This document shows, piece after piece, positions 35,661-42,809 of a stretch of 64,000 bases of DNA. The stretch spans positions 2,542,001 to 2,606,000 of the forward strand of contig NZ_CP041203.1 in NCBI RefSeq assembly GCF_008033115.1, given 5' to 3'. A program made the position numbers and the translations under genes. The notes beneath the pieces are model-generated. The model saw only the letters and a list, made by a program, of their open reading frames with translations, was not told the origin of the DNA and made no database searches. Each line of letters opens with the position of its first letter. Position 1 is the stretch's first letter. Source of the stretch: Cellulomonas sp. Y8 (GTDB lineage: Bacteria > Actinomycetota > Actinomycetes > Actinomycetales > Cellulomonadaceae).

Positions 35661-36050
35661 TCAGCCGCGCGCGCCCTCGTCGGGGACGTCGCCGTTGCTG
35701 CCGTCCCCGGTGCCGCTCTCGCGCTCGCGTCGCCGGCGCTCCTGGTCGAGGCGCCACAGGAACTCGGGGTCGTCGTCGGGCGCGACCGGGCCGGGGCGGC
35801 GGGGGGCGGGACGGCCGGGGCTGCCGGACCCGCCGGGGCGGCGGCCCTGGGCGGGGCCGGCGCCGCCGGTCGCGGGCTGGGCGCGGCTGGTGAGGATCCA
35901 CACGAGCGGGCCGGCGATCGGCACCAGCGCGATGAGGAACCACGCGCCCTTCGGGAGGCCGCGGCGGGCGCGCTCGTCGCTCGTGGCGATGTCGGCGAGG
36001 GCGTACACCGCCAGGCCGATGATCACGAGGAAGAAGAGCGCGCGTGCCAT
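35661..36050 (-). CDS. PLDc_N-domain small membrane protein
   Basis: 129 residues. MARALFFLVIIGLAVYALADIATSDERARRGLPKGAWFLIALVPIAGPLVWILTSR gives two transmembrane helices around residues 5-20 and 35-55, the phospholipase D nuclease N-terminal domain pattern, followed by a disordered Pro/Gly/Arg tail with DDDPEFLWRLDQERRRRE. Function unknown. ATG 36050 is preceded by TAGGGT plus five bases on its strand, so it may be leaderless. The upstream extension is rejected. Confidence 0.87.
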   Translation of the reverse strand: MARALFFLVIIGLAVYALADIATSDERARRGLPKGAWFLIALVPIAGPLVWILTSRAQPATGGAGPAQGRRPGGSGSPGRPAPRRPGPVAPDDDPEFLWRLDQERRRRERESGTGDGSNGDVPDEGARG

Positions 36051-36177
36051 GCTCCACCCTAACCAGAGGGCGCACGCGCACCCCGCCCCGGGCCGGGTGA
36101 TCGCCCGAACGGGCACGAGGTCGTCACATCCGGCCGCACAGCGGGCGTCCCGGCTCGGACCGTCCCGGCGATCGGCC

Positions 36178-36183
36178 TACCCT
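36178..36183 (+). promoter_or_regulatory. Leaderless -10 box of the DUF4229 gene
   Basis: TACCCT, six bases, then GTG at 36190. Confidence 0.55.
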
Positions 36184-36189
36184 GGACCC

Positions 36190-36483
36190 GTGCCCGTCGT
36201 GACCTACTCGCTGCTCCGCCTCGCCCTGTTCGTCGTCTGCCTGGTCGGCCTCGTGCTCGCCGGCACCGGCTGGCTGCTGGGCGTGGTCGGCGCGGCGCTG
36301 CTCGCGGCGCTGCTGTCCTACGTGCTGCTCCGCGGCCCGCGCGACCGGGCGGCGCTGTGGCTGCAGGCCCGGTCCGACGCGCGCGGCGACCGTCCGCGGC
36401 TGTCCCGCACCGCCACCGCGGACGCCGCGGAGGAGGACGCCGCGGTCGAGGCCGCCGAGCGCGAGGCCCGCGCCGACGGCTAG
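36190..36483 (+). CDS. DUF4229 family membrane protein
   Basis: 97 residues. Two helices (TYSLLRLALFVVCLVGLVLAGTG and LLGVVGAALLAALLSYVLL) then RGPRDRAALWLQARSDAR and an acidic tail, which is the DUF4229 pattern found next to menA in actinobacteria. Function unknown. GTG 36190 is likely leaderless. Its stop TAG (36481-36483) and the menA stop (36480-36482 on the other strand) share the palindrome CTAG. Confidence 0.85.
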   Translation: MPVVTYSLLRLALFVVCLVGLVLAGTGWLLGVVGAALLAALLSYVLLRGPRDRAALWLQARSDARGDRPRLSRTATADAAEEDAAVEAAEREARADG

Positions 36484-37349
36484 AGCGCCAGGCCCAGGCC
36501 CAGCAGGACGCCGAACGCCAGCTCGTACATGCCGGTCCCCGCGAGGACCGGCACCAGCGCGATGCCGCGCGCGCCGACCAGCACCGTGAACGCCAGGACG
36601 CCCGCGGGCAGCGCCAGCAGCATGACGATCAGCGCCCACGGGTTCGCCAGGGCGCACAGGACGCCGAGCAGCACGGGCAGCACGACCATGACCGCGTAGG
36701 CGCGGCGGGCGCGGTGCTCGCCGAGCCGCACCGCGAGGGTGCGCTTGCCGACCAGGGCGTCGGTCGGGATGTCGCGCAGGTTGTTGACCATGAGCAGCGC
36801 GCAGGCGATCAGGCCGACCGCGACGGCGCCGACCCACGCGGGCCAGGTCAGGGTGCCGGACTGGGTGTAGGTGGTGCCGAGCACCGCGACCAGGCCGAAG
36901 AACACGAAGACGCCGACCTCGCCGAGGCCGAGGTAGCCGTACGGGCGCCGGCCGCCGGTGTAGAACCAGGCCGCCGCGACGCACAGGGCGCCGATCGCGA
37001 GCAGCCACCACTGGCCGCTCAGCGCGACGAGCCCGAGGCCGAGCAGGCCCGCGACGCCGAACGCCGCGAACGCCGCGGCCTTGACCTGCTTCGGGAAGGC
37101 CGCGCCGCTGGCGGTCAGGCGCATGGGGCCGACGCGGTCGGCGTCGGTGCCGCGGACGCCGTCGGAGTAGTCGTTGGCGTAGTTGACGCCGACCTGGAGC
37201 GCGAGGGCCACGCCCAGCGCGAGCAGCGCGCGCCCGAGGTGCGCCGCCTCGATCTGCGCGGCGGCGCCGGTGCCGACCAGCACGGGGGCGGCGGCGGCGG
37301 GCAGGGTGCGCGGGCGTGCTCCGGCGACCCACTCGGCGGCGGTGGCCAT
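36480..37349 (-). CDS. menA: 1,4-dihydroxy-2-naphthoate polyprenyltransferase
   Basis: 289 residues, UbiA-superfamily membrane enzyme that joins the polyprenyl tail to dihydroxynaphthoate to give demethylmenaquinol. Two Asp-rich motifs are visible: NYANDYSDGVRGTDADRVGP near residue 52 and NNLRDIPTDALVGKRTLAVRLG near residue 192. About eight hydrophobic segments. ATG 37349 with GGAG upstream; the longer frame adds only basic low-complexity residues. Leftward, convergent with the DUF4229 gene. Confidence 0.95.
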   Translation of the reverse strand: MATAAEWVAGARPRTLPAAAAPVLVGTGAAAQIEAAHLGRALLALGVALALQVGVNYANDYSDGVRGTDADRVGPMRLTASGAAFPKQVKAAAFAAFGVAGLLGLGLVALSGQWWLLAIGALCVAAAWFYTGGRRPYGYLGLGEVGVFVFFGLVAVLGTTYTQSGTLTWPAWVGAVAVGLIACALLMVNNLRDIPTDALVGKRTLAVRLGEHRARRAYAVMVVLPVLLGVLCALANPWALIVMLLALPAGVLAFTVLVGARGIALVPVLAGTGMYELAFGVLLGLGLAL

Positions 37350-37449
37350 GGTGCTCCTGTCGTGGGGCCGCGGCGTGGGGCCGCGGCGGGTGGTTCGGCG
37401 TGCAGCGACGGTAACCCGGAACGCGGACCGGGCACGCACCGCGTGAGGG

Positions 37450-38652
37450 TCAGGGCGCCGCGTCGCCGGCGGCGGTGGTCCGGCCGAGCGCACGGGCCGC
37501 GAGGTCGGCCGCCCCCCGCCGGTCGGGCTTGCCCGGGCCGCGCAGCGGCAGCGCCCGGACGGTGACGAGGTGCCGGGGCGCGGCCGGCCCGCCCAGCGCC
37601 GCCGCCGCGGCGTCCCGGAGGTCGGCGAGCTCCGGCGCGGGCGCGCCCGCCGCGGGGACGACCACGGCGACCAGCGCCTGGCCCCACTCGGGGTCCGGCA
37701 CGCCGACGACGAGCACCTCGCCGACCCCGGGCAGCCCCGCGAGCACCCGCTCGACGGCCGCGGGCGGCACCTTGACCCCGCCGGTGACCAGCACGTCGTC
37801 GGCGCGGCCGAGGACCTCGAGCCGACCGTCGTCGCCCCACCGGCCGAGGTCGCTGGTGCGCAGCCAGCGGGTGCCGTCCCGGACCTCGAACAGCTCGGCG
37901 TCCAGGTCCGGGCGCCCGCGGTAGCCGGCGGCGAGCACGGGTCCGGCGATCCGCACCCGGCCGTCGTCGGGGTCCAGGTCGACCGTCACCCCGTCGAGGG
38001 GGACGCCGTCGTAGACGCAGCCGCCGCACGTCTCGGACATGCCGTACGTGGTCACGACCCGCGCACCCGCGGCCCGGGCCGCGTCGAGCAGTCCCGACGG
38101 CGTGGCTGCCCCGCCGAGCAGCACCGCGTCGAAGGCGGCGAGCGCGTCCCGCCCGGGCGCCGAGTCGAGCAGGCGGTGCACCTGGGTCGGGACGAGCGAG
38201 GTGTACCGCGGGCCGTCGGCGGCCGGCATCCGCGCCACCGCGGCGGCGAACGCGTCCGGCCGGAACGGCGCCGCCAGCACGGCCGGCTCCGTCTCGGCGA
38301 GGAGGGACCGGACCAGCACCTGGAGGCCCGCCACGTGCGCGGGCGGGAGCGGCAGCAGCCAGCGGCCGGGGCCGGCGAGCCGGGACTCGGTCGCCCTGCC
38401 GGAGGCGCGCAGGGCGGCCGCGGTGAGCATCACCTCCCGCGGGGCGCCGGTGGACCCGGAGGTGCGCACGAGCAGCGCCACGTCGTCGGGGACCTCGCCC
38501 GCGACCTCCCCGGCGTGCCCGGCGTCGCCTGCGTCGGGCGCCTCGACCGGCAGCACCGCCGGGCCGGTGCCGTCCAGGGCGGCGGCGAGGGCGGCGGTGA
38601 GCGCCGGCACCGTGGTCGGGGAGGCGGGGACCACGCGGACGGGACGGCTCAC
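37450..38652 (-). CDS. menE: o-succinylbenzoate-CoA ligase
   Basis: 400 residues, ANL-superfamily enzyme that activates o-succinylbenzoate with ATP and CoA. LLVRTSGSTGAPREVMLTAAAL near residue 62 is the P-loop; TTYGMSETCGG near residue 195 and LRTSDLGRWGDDGRLEVLGRADDVLVTGGVKVPP near residue 270 are further core motifs, and GKPDRR near the C-terminus has the catalytic Lys. The N-terminal domain is short compared with other ANL enzymes, as in other actinobacterial MenE proteins. GTG 38652 is leaderless-like (TACCCT, six bases, GTG). Confidence 0.95.
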   Translation of the reverse strand: MSRPVRVVPASPTTVPALTAALAAALDGTGPAVLPVEAPDAGDAGHAGEVAGEVPDDVALLVRTSGSTGAPREVMLTAAALRASGRATESRLAGPGRWLLPLPPAHVAGLQVLVRSLLAETEPAVLAAPFRPDAFAAAVARMPAADGPRYTSLVPTQVHRLLDSAPGRDALAAFDAVLLGGAATPSGLLDAARAAGARVVTTYGMSETCGGCVYDGVPLDGVTVDLDPDDGRVRIAGPVLAAGYRGRPDLDAELFEVRDGTRWLRTSDLGRWGDDGRLEVLGRADDVLVTGGVKVPPAAVERVLAGLPGVGEVLVVGVPDPEWGQALVAVVVPAAGAPAPELADLRDAAAAALGGPAAPRHLVTVRALPLRGPGKPDRRGAADLAARALGRTTAAGDAAP

Positions 38653-38658
38653 CCGGCC

Positions 38659-38680
38659 AGGGTAGGTCCGCCCGTAGAGT
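38659..38680. promoter_or_regulatory. Divergent -10 boxes for menE and the DUF3048 gene
   Basis: Leftward TACCCT (complement of 38659-38664), six bases before the menE GTG. Rightward TAGAGT (38675-38680), about 58 bases before the DUF3048 ATG, with an 8-base-pair hairpin (38691-38712) in that leader. Confidence 0.5.
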
Positions 38681-38737
38681 GGCGCGGGACGCGCGGCGGG
38701 GAGCCGCCGCGCACGCAGGCGGCACGGAAGGGTCGAG

Positions 38738-39799
38738 ATGGTTCACAGCACGAGGCGGGGGCTGCGGCGCGCCGCCGCGGCCGTCGTCGCCACGACCCTC
38801 CTGGTCGCCGGCTGCTCGCAGGGGCAGGACCCGGCGCCGGAGGCCGCCACGGTCGCCCCGACCCTCGAGCCGCAGAAGGCCGCCGCGCCTGACCCCGTGG
38901 TCGCGCCGACCTGGCCGCTGACCGGCGTGGCGGGCGAGCCCGTGAACCGGCCGGCGCTCGCGGTCAAGATCGAGAACACCGCGACCGCGCGCCCGCAGTC
39001 CGGCCTGGACCAGGCGGACGTCGTCTGGGAGACGATCGTCGAGTTCGAGGTGTCCCGGTTCGTCGCCGTGTGGCACTCGCAGGTGCCCGAGGAGCTCGGC
39101 CCGGTCCGCTCGGTCCGCCCGATGGACCCGGACATCGTCTCGCCGATGAACGGCCTGCTGACGTTCTCCGGCGGCCAGCCCGGCATCCTCGACCTGGTCG
39201 CGGCGAGCCCCGTGCAGGTCATCAGCCACGACGCCGGTGCGGCGGGGCTGTACCGGATCTCGTCGCGCTCGGCCCCGCACAACGTGTACGCCGACCCGGC
39301 CGCGCTCTGGGCGCAGGCCGACGCGAACCACCAGAGCAGCCCGGGCGAGCAGTTCGCGTTCGCCCGGACCGCGGAGCGAGCGACCGCCGTCGCCGCGGGC
39401 ACCCCGGCGACGACCCTGGCGTTCGACCTGTCCAGCCAGTCGAAGCCCTCGTGGACGTGGAACGGGACGGTCTGGGAGCGGTCGGAGGGCTCGACGCCTG
39501 CGGTGGCCGCCTCGGGCGCCCGGCTGTCGGCGACCAACGTCGTGTCGATCGTGGCCGACCACCCGGGCACCCCCTTCGGGGCGCAGAACGGGGCGGTCGT
39601 GCCGACCTACACCCTCGTCGGCTCGGGCGAGGGCACGCTCGCGACCGGCGGGAAGACGATCCCGGTGCGCTGGCAGAAGGACTCCCGCGACGCCCCGATG
39701 CAGCTGTTCACCGCCGACGGCGCGCCCGCGCTGCTCGCGCCGGGCAACACCTGGGTGGAGCTGGTGCCCGCCGGGACCGGGTCGCTCGCGATCTCCTGA
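38738..39799 (+). CDS. DUF3048 (YerB-like) lipoprotein
   Basis: 353 residues. Lipoprotein signal RRAAAAVVATTLLVAGCSQG (lipid Cys ~26), a Pro/Ala linker, then WPLTGVAGEPVNRPALAVKIENTATARPQSGLDQADVVWETIVEFEVSRFVAVWHSQVPEELGPVRSVRP, the DUF3048 N-terminal domain; the C-terminal domain ends FTADGAPALLAPGNTWVELVP. Function unknown; exported and membrane-anchored. ATG 38738 follows GGAAGGGTCGAG. Single gene, with a strong terminator after it. Confidence 0.9.
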   Translation: MVHSTRRGLRRAAAAVVATTLLVAGCSQGQDPAPEAATVAPTLEPQKAAAPDPVVAPTWPLTGVAGEPVNRPALAVKIENTATARPQSGLDQADVVWETIVEFEVSRFVAVWHSQVPEELGPVRSVRPMDPDIVSPMNGLLTFSGGQPGILDLVAASPVQVISHDAGAAGLYRISSRSAPHNVYADPAALWAQADANHQSSPGEQFAFARTAERATAVAAGTPATTLAFDLSSQSKPSWTWNGTVWERSEGSTPAVAASGARLSATNVVSIVADHPGTPFGAQNGAVVPTYTLVGSGEGTLATGGKTIPVRWQKDSRDAPMQLFTADGAPALLAPGNTWVELVPAGTGSLAIS

Positions 39800-39807
39800 C
39801 CGGCGCA

Positions 39808-39831
39808 CCCGGGCCGGTCGCCCGGCCCGGG
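39808..39831. terminator. Terminator between the DUF3048 gene and menB
   Basis: Perfect 10-base-pair stem CCCGGGCCGG/CCGGCCCGGG with a 4-base loop, between converging genes, 9 bases after the first stop and 11 before the menB stop. Confidence 0.8.
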
Positions 39832-39841
39832 GCGTCGACCG

Positions 39842-40810
39842 TCAGAACGCGTAGGGGAACCGGCTCCAGTCCGGGTCGCGGCGCTCCAGGAACGCGTCCC
39901 GGCCCTCGACGGCCTCGTCCGTCATGTACGCCAGCCGGGTCGCCTCGCCCGCGAACACCTGCTGGCCCGCGAGGCCGTCGTCCGCCAGGTTGAACGCGAA
40001 CTTCAGCATCCGGATCGCCTGCGGCGACTTGGTGGCGATGATCCGCGCGTACTCCAGCGCGGCGTCCTCGAGCCCGGCGTGGTCGACGACGTCGTTGACC
40101 GCGCCCCAGGCGTAGGCCTGCTCGGCGGAGTACTCGCGCGCCAGGAAGAAGATCTCCCGCGCCCGCTTCTGCCCGGTCTGCCGGGCGAGCAGCGCCGAGC
40201 CGTACCCGCCGTCGAACGACCCGACGTTGGCGTCGGTCTGCATGAACCGCGCGTGCTCGCGGGACGCGATCGTCAGGTCGGCGACCACGTGCAGCGAGTG
40301 CCCGCCGCCCGCGGCCCAGCCGTTCACGACCGCGACGACGACCTTCGGCATCGTCCGGATGAGGCGCTGCACCTCGAGGATGTGCAGCCGCCCGGCGCGG
40401 GCCGGGTCGATCGCGTCGGCGGTCTCGGCCCCGGTCGAGCCGGTGTACCGGTAGCCGTCGCGCCCGCGGATGCGCTGGTCGCCGCCGGAGCAGAACGCGT
40501 AGCCGCCGTCCTTGGGGCTCGGTCCGTTGCCGGTGAGCAGCACGGTGCCGACGTCGGAGGTCATCCGGGCGTGGTCGAGCACCCGGTACAGCTCGTCGAC
40601 GGTGTGCGGCCGGAAGGCGTTGCGCACCTCGGGCCGGTCGAACGCGACGCGCACCACGGGCAGGTCCCGCACGCCGTCCGCCGACCGGGCGACGCCCCGG
40701 TGGTACGTGAGGTCGGCGAGGTCCTCGAAGCCGGTGACCGTGCGCCAGCGGCTCGGGTCGAAGGTGTCGGAGACGCGCGGGGGCAGCGGGGCGGCGGCGG
40801 GGTCGGTCAC
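39842..40810 (-). CDS. menB: 1,4-dihydroxy-2-naphthoyl-CoA synthase
   Basis: 322 residues, crotonase-fold enzyme that closes the second ring of the naphthoquinone. VAFDRPEVRNAFRPHTVDELYRVLDHAR, GGYAFCSGGDQRIRGRDGY, VVAVVNGWAAGGGHSLHVVADLTIAS and QTDANVGSFDGGYGSALLARQTGQKRAREIFFLAREYSAEQA are diagnostic for MenB. GTG 40810 chosen because it follows TACGCT and seven bases, and the longer frame reaches into the divergent operator. Last enzymes of the CoA part of the pathway; monocistronic. Confidence 0.96.
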   Translation of the reverse strand: MTDPAAAPLPPRVSDTFDPSRWRTVTGFEDLADLTYHRGVARSADGVRDLPVVRVAFDRPEVRNAFRPHTVDELYRVLDHARMTSDVGTVLLTGNGPSPKDGGYAFCSGGDQRIRGRDGYRYTGSTGAETADAIDPARAGRLHILEVQRLIRTMPKVVVAVVNGWAAGGGHSLHVVADLTIASREHARFMQTDANVGSFDGGYGSALLARQTGQKRAREIFFLAREYSAEQAYAWGAVNDVVDHAGLEDAALEYARIIATKSPQAIRMLKFAFNLADDGLAGQQVFAGEATRLAYMTDEAVEGRDAFLERRDPDWSRFPYAF

Positions 40811-40817
40811 GGAGCCC

Positions 40818-40823
40818 AGCGTA
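40818..40823 (-). promoter_or_regulatory. Leaderless -10 box of menB
   Basis: TACGCT on the minus strand, seven bases before the menB GTG. Confidence 0.5.
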
Positions 40824-40844
40824 GGGCGGGACGCCGAGGCGGAA

Positions 40845-40866
40845 TTCTGGTACGCTCGTACCAGAA
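40845..40866. promoter_or_regulatory. TetR-type operator of the guanidinium exporter operon
   Basis: Perfect 10-base arms (TTCTGGTACG and its complement) separated by CT. The centre contains TACGCT, a possible -10 box, so a bound dimer would block the promoter. It lies 62 bases before the exporter start, and a tetR gene is second in the operon. Confidence 0.72.
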
Positions 40867-40927
40867 ACGGGCGCGGGACGGCGGATGCTGCCACCCGGCG
40901 CGCCCGGTCCCGGGGGAGGGATCACCC

Positions 40928-41251
40928 ATGGCGTGGGTCGTGCTCGTCGTGTCCGGACTGCTCGAGGCGGGCTGGGCGCTGAGCCTCAAGGCGTCGGACG
41001 GCTTCACCAGGCTGTGGCCGAGCGTGTCGTTCGCGGTGCTGGCGGTGCTGTCGTTCGCCGGCCTCAGCTGGGCGCTCCGGTCGCTGCCGGTGGGCGCCGC
41101 GTACGGCGTGTGGGTCGGCATCGGGGCGGCCACGACGGCGGTCCTGGCGATCGTGCTGTTCGGCGAGTCGGTGTCGGTGCTCAAGGTCGTGTCGCTCGTG
41201 CTGATCGTGGCGGGCGTGGTCGGGCTGAACCTGTCGGGCGGCGGGCACTGA
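40928..41251 (+). CDS. SugE/Gdx-type small multidrug resistance transporter
   Basis: 107 residues, four transmembrane helices, acts as a dual-topology dimer. The essential Glu is in GLLEAGWALSLK near residue 13. The sequences GFTRLWPSV, SWALRSLPVGAAYGVWVGIGA and LFGESVSVLKVVSL match Gdx/SugE, which exports guanidinium by proton exchange, better than EmrE/QacE. ATG 40928 follows GGGGGAGGG. First gene of a two-gene operon; its TGA overlaps the tetR ATG by one base. Substrate inferred from subfamily resemblance. Confidence 0.9.
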   Translation: MAWVVLVVSGLLEAGWALSLKASDGFTRLWPSVSFAVLAVLSFAGLSWALRSLPVGAAYGVWVGIGAATTAVLAIVLFGESVSVLKVVSLVLIVAGVVGLNLSGGGH

Positions 41252-41853
41252 TGACCCCGGGCGCGCCCGGTGCCGCGGGCGGCACCGCCAAGGGCGTGCG
41301 GCGCCGCGCCGAGCTCGCCCGGGCCGCCGCCGACCTGGTCCGCGAGGACGGCCCGGCGGCGCTCAGCCACCGGGCCGTCGCGGCCCGCGCGGGGCTGTCG
41401 CTGTCGGCGACGACGTACTACTACGCCGGGCTGGACGACCTCGCGGCCGCGGCGGGCGCGGCCCTGGTCGACGCGTGGGTCGCCCACGCGGACGGGGTGC
41501 TCGCGCAGGTCCGGGCCCGTGCCGGCGGGGTCGCCGTCGAGGACCCCGCCGCCGTCGTGGTCGACGCCGTGCTGCCGCCCGGCGACGACGCGGCCGTGCG
41601 CGCCCACTACGAGCAGCTGCTCGCGGCGGGCCGGGTCCCGGCGCTCGCGGCGGCGCTCGGAGCGGGCCGGGCCCGGCTGGACGTGGTGCTCGCGGCGCTG
41701 CTGGCCGAGCTGCGGCTGCCCGTGCCCGCGGCGGTCGCGCTCGGGGTGGTCGACGGGGCCGTGGTCGCGGCGACGAGCGAGGGCCGCCCGGTCCGCGACG
41801 CCGCCCGCGACCTGCTGCTCGCCGTGCTCGGTGCGCGCGAACCTCTACGCTGA
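41251..41853 (+). CDS. TetR-family transcriptional regulator
   Basis: 200 residues. Helix-turn-helix in RAELARAAADLVREDGPAALSHRAVAARAGLSLSATTYYYAGLDDL (residues ~19-63), followed by a helical ligand domain. ATG 41251 overlaps the exporter stop (TGATG), so it is cotranslated with the gene it most likely controls, through the palindrome at 40845-40866. The inducer may be guanidine or a related cation; this is an inference. Confidence 0.9.
   Translation: MTPGAPGAAGGTAKGVRRRAELARAAADLVREDGPAALSHRAVAARAGLSLSATTYYYAGLDDLAAAAGAALVDAWVAHADGVLAQVRARAGGVAVEDPAAVVVDAVLPPGDDAAVRAHYEQLLAAGRVPALAAALGAGRARLDVVLAALLAELRLPVPAAVALGVVDGAVVAATSEGRPVRDAARDLLLAVLGAREPLR
41846..41851 (+). promoter_or_regulatory. 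Leaderless -10 box of menC
   Basis: TACGCT, seven bases, then GTG at 41859. The box overlaps the last codons of tetR. Confidence 0.5.
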
Positions 41854-41858
41854 GCCGC

Positions 41859-42809
41859 GTGCACGTCTACGCGATCCCCCTGCGGACGCGCTTCCGCCGG
41901 ATCACGGTGCGCGAGGGCGTGCTCGTCCGCGGCGAGGCCGGCTGGGGCGAGTTCAGCCCGTTCTGGGACTACGACGCCACGGAGTCCGCGGCCTGGTGGC
42001 GCGCGACCCGGGAGGCGGCGGACCTCGGGTTCCCGGAGCCCGTCCGCGACCGCGTCCCGGTGAACGTCACCGTCCCGGCCGTCGGACCGGACGCCGCGCG
42101 GCGGATCGTGCTCGCGTCGGGCGGTTGCACCACCGCCAAGGTCAAGGTCGCCGAGCCCGGCCAGGGCGCCGCGGAGGAGGCCGACCGGCTGGCCGCCGTC
42201 CGCGAGGCGCTCGGCCCCGGCGGCGCGATCCGGGTCGACGCGAACGCCGCCTGGGACGTCGACACCGCCGTGGAGCGGCTCAAGGTCCTCGACCGCGCCG
42301 CCCGCGGGCTCGAGTACGCCGAGCAGCCGGTCGCGTCCGTGCGCGACCTCGCCCGCGTGCGCCGGTCGACCCACGTGCCGATCGCGGCCGACGAGTCGAT
42401 CCGCCGCGCCGAGGACCCGCTCGCGGTGGTCCGCGCCGAGGCCGCCGACGTCGTGGTGCTCAAGGTGCAGCCGCTCGGCGGCGTGCGCGCCTGCCTGGAC
42501 CTCGCCGAGCGGGTCGGCCTGCCGGTCGTCGTGTCCTCGGCGCTGGAGTCGTCGGTCGGGCTGGCGGCGGGCGTGGCGCTCGCGGCCGCGCTGCCGGAGC
42601 TGCCGTACGCGTGCGGGCTCGCGACCGCCCAGCTGCTCTCCGACGACGTCGCCGACCCCCCGCTGCTGCCCGTCGACGGGGCCCTGCCCGTCGCGGCGGC
42701 GCGCGCGGTCGTCCCGACGGACGAGCGGCTCGCCGCCACGGAGGCCGACGCGGCGACCGCTGCGCGCTGGGCGGAGCGGCTGGCCGCGGTGCGGGCGGTG
42801 TCGCGGTGA
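41859..42809 (+). CDS. menC: o-succinylbenzoate synthase
   Basis: 316 residues, enolase-superfamily dehydratase. KVK at K94-K96 and K202 (VVVLKVQPLGG) are the catalytic lysines; D127 (RVDANAAWD), E155 (EYAEQP) and D178 (AADES) bind magnesium. GTG 41859 gives MHVYAIPLRTRFRRITVREG, the usual start. It overlaps menD by four bases (GTGA). Confidence 0.96.
   Translation: MHVYAIPLRTRFRRITVREGVLVRGEAGWGEFSPFWDYDATESAAWWRATREAADLGFPEPVRDRVPVNVTVPAVGPDAARRIVLASGGCTTAKVKVAEPGQGAAEEADRLAAVREALGPGGAIRVDANAAWDVDTAVERLKVLDRAARGLEYAEQPVASVRDLARVRRSTHVPIAADESIRRAEDPLAVVRAEAADVVVLKVQPLGGVRACLDLAERVGLPVVVSSALESSVGLAAGVALAAALPELPYACGLATAQLLSDDVADPPLLPVDGALPVAAARAVVPTDERLAATEADAATAARWAERLAAVRAVSR

Noticed and set aside
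40867..40927. Guanidine riboswitch in the exporter leader
   Set aside because: Only about 60 bases are available after the operator, and I could not find the conserved ACGR-type loops or a matching fold.
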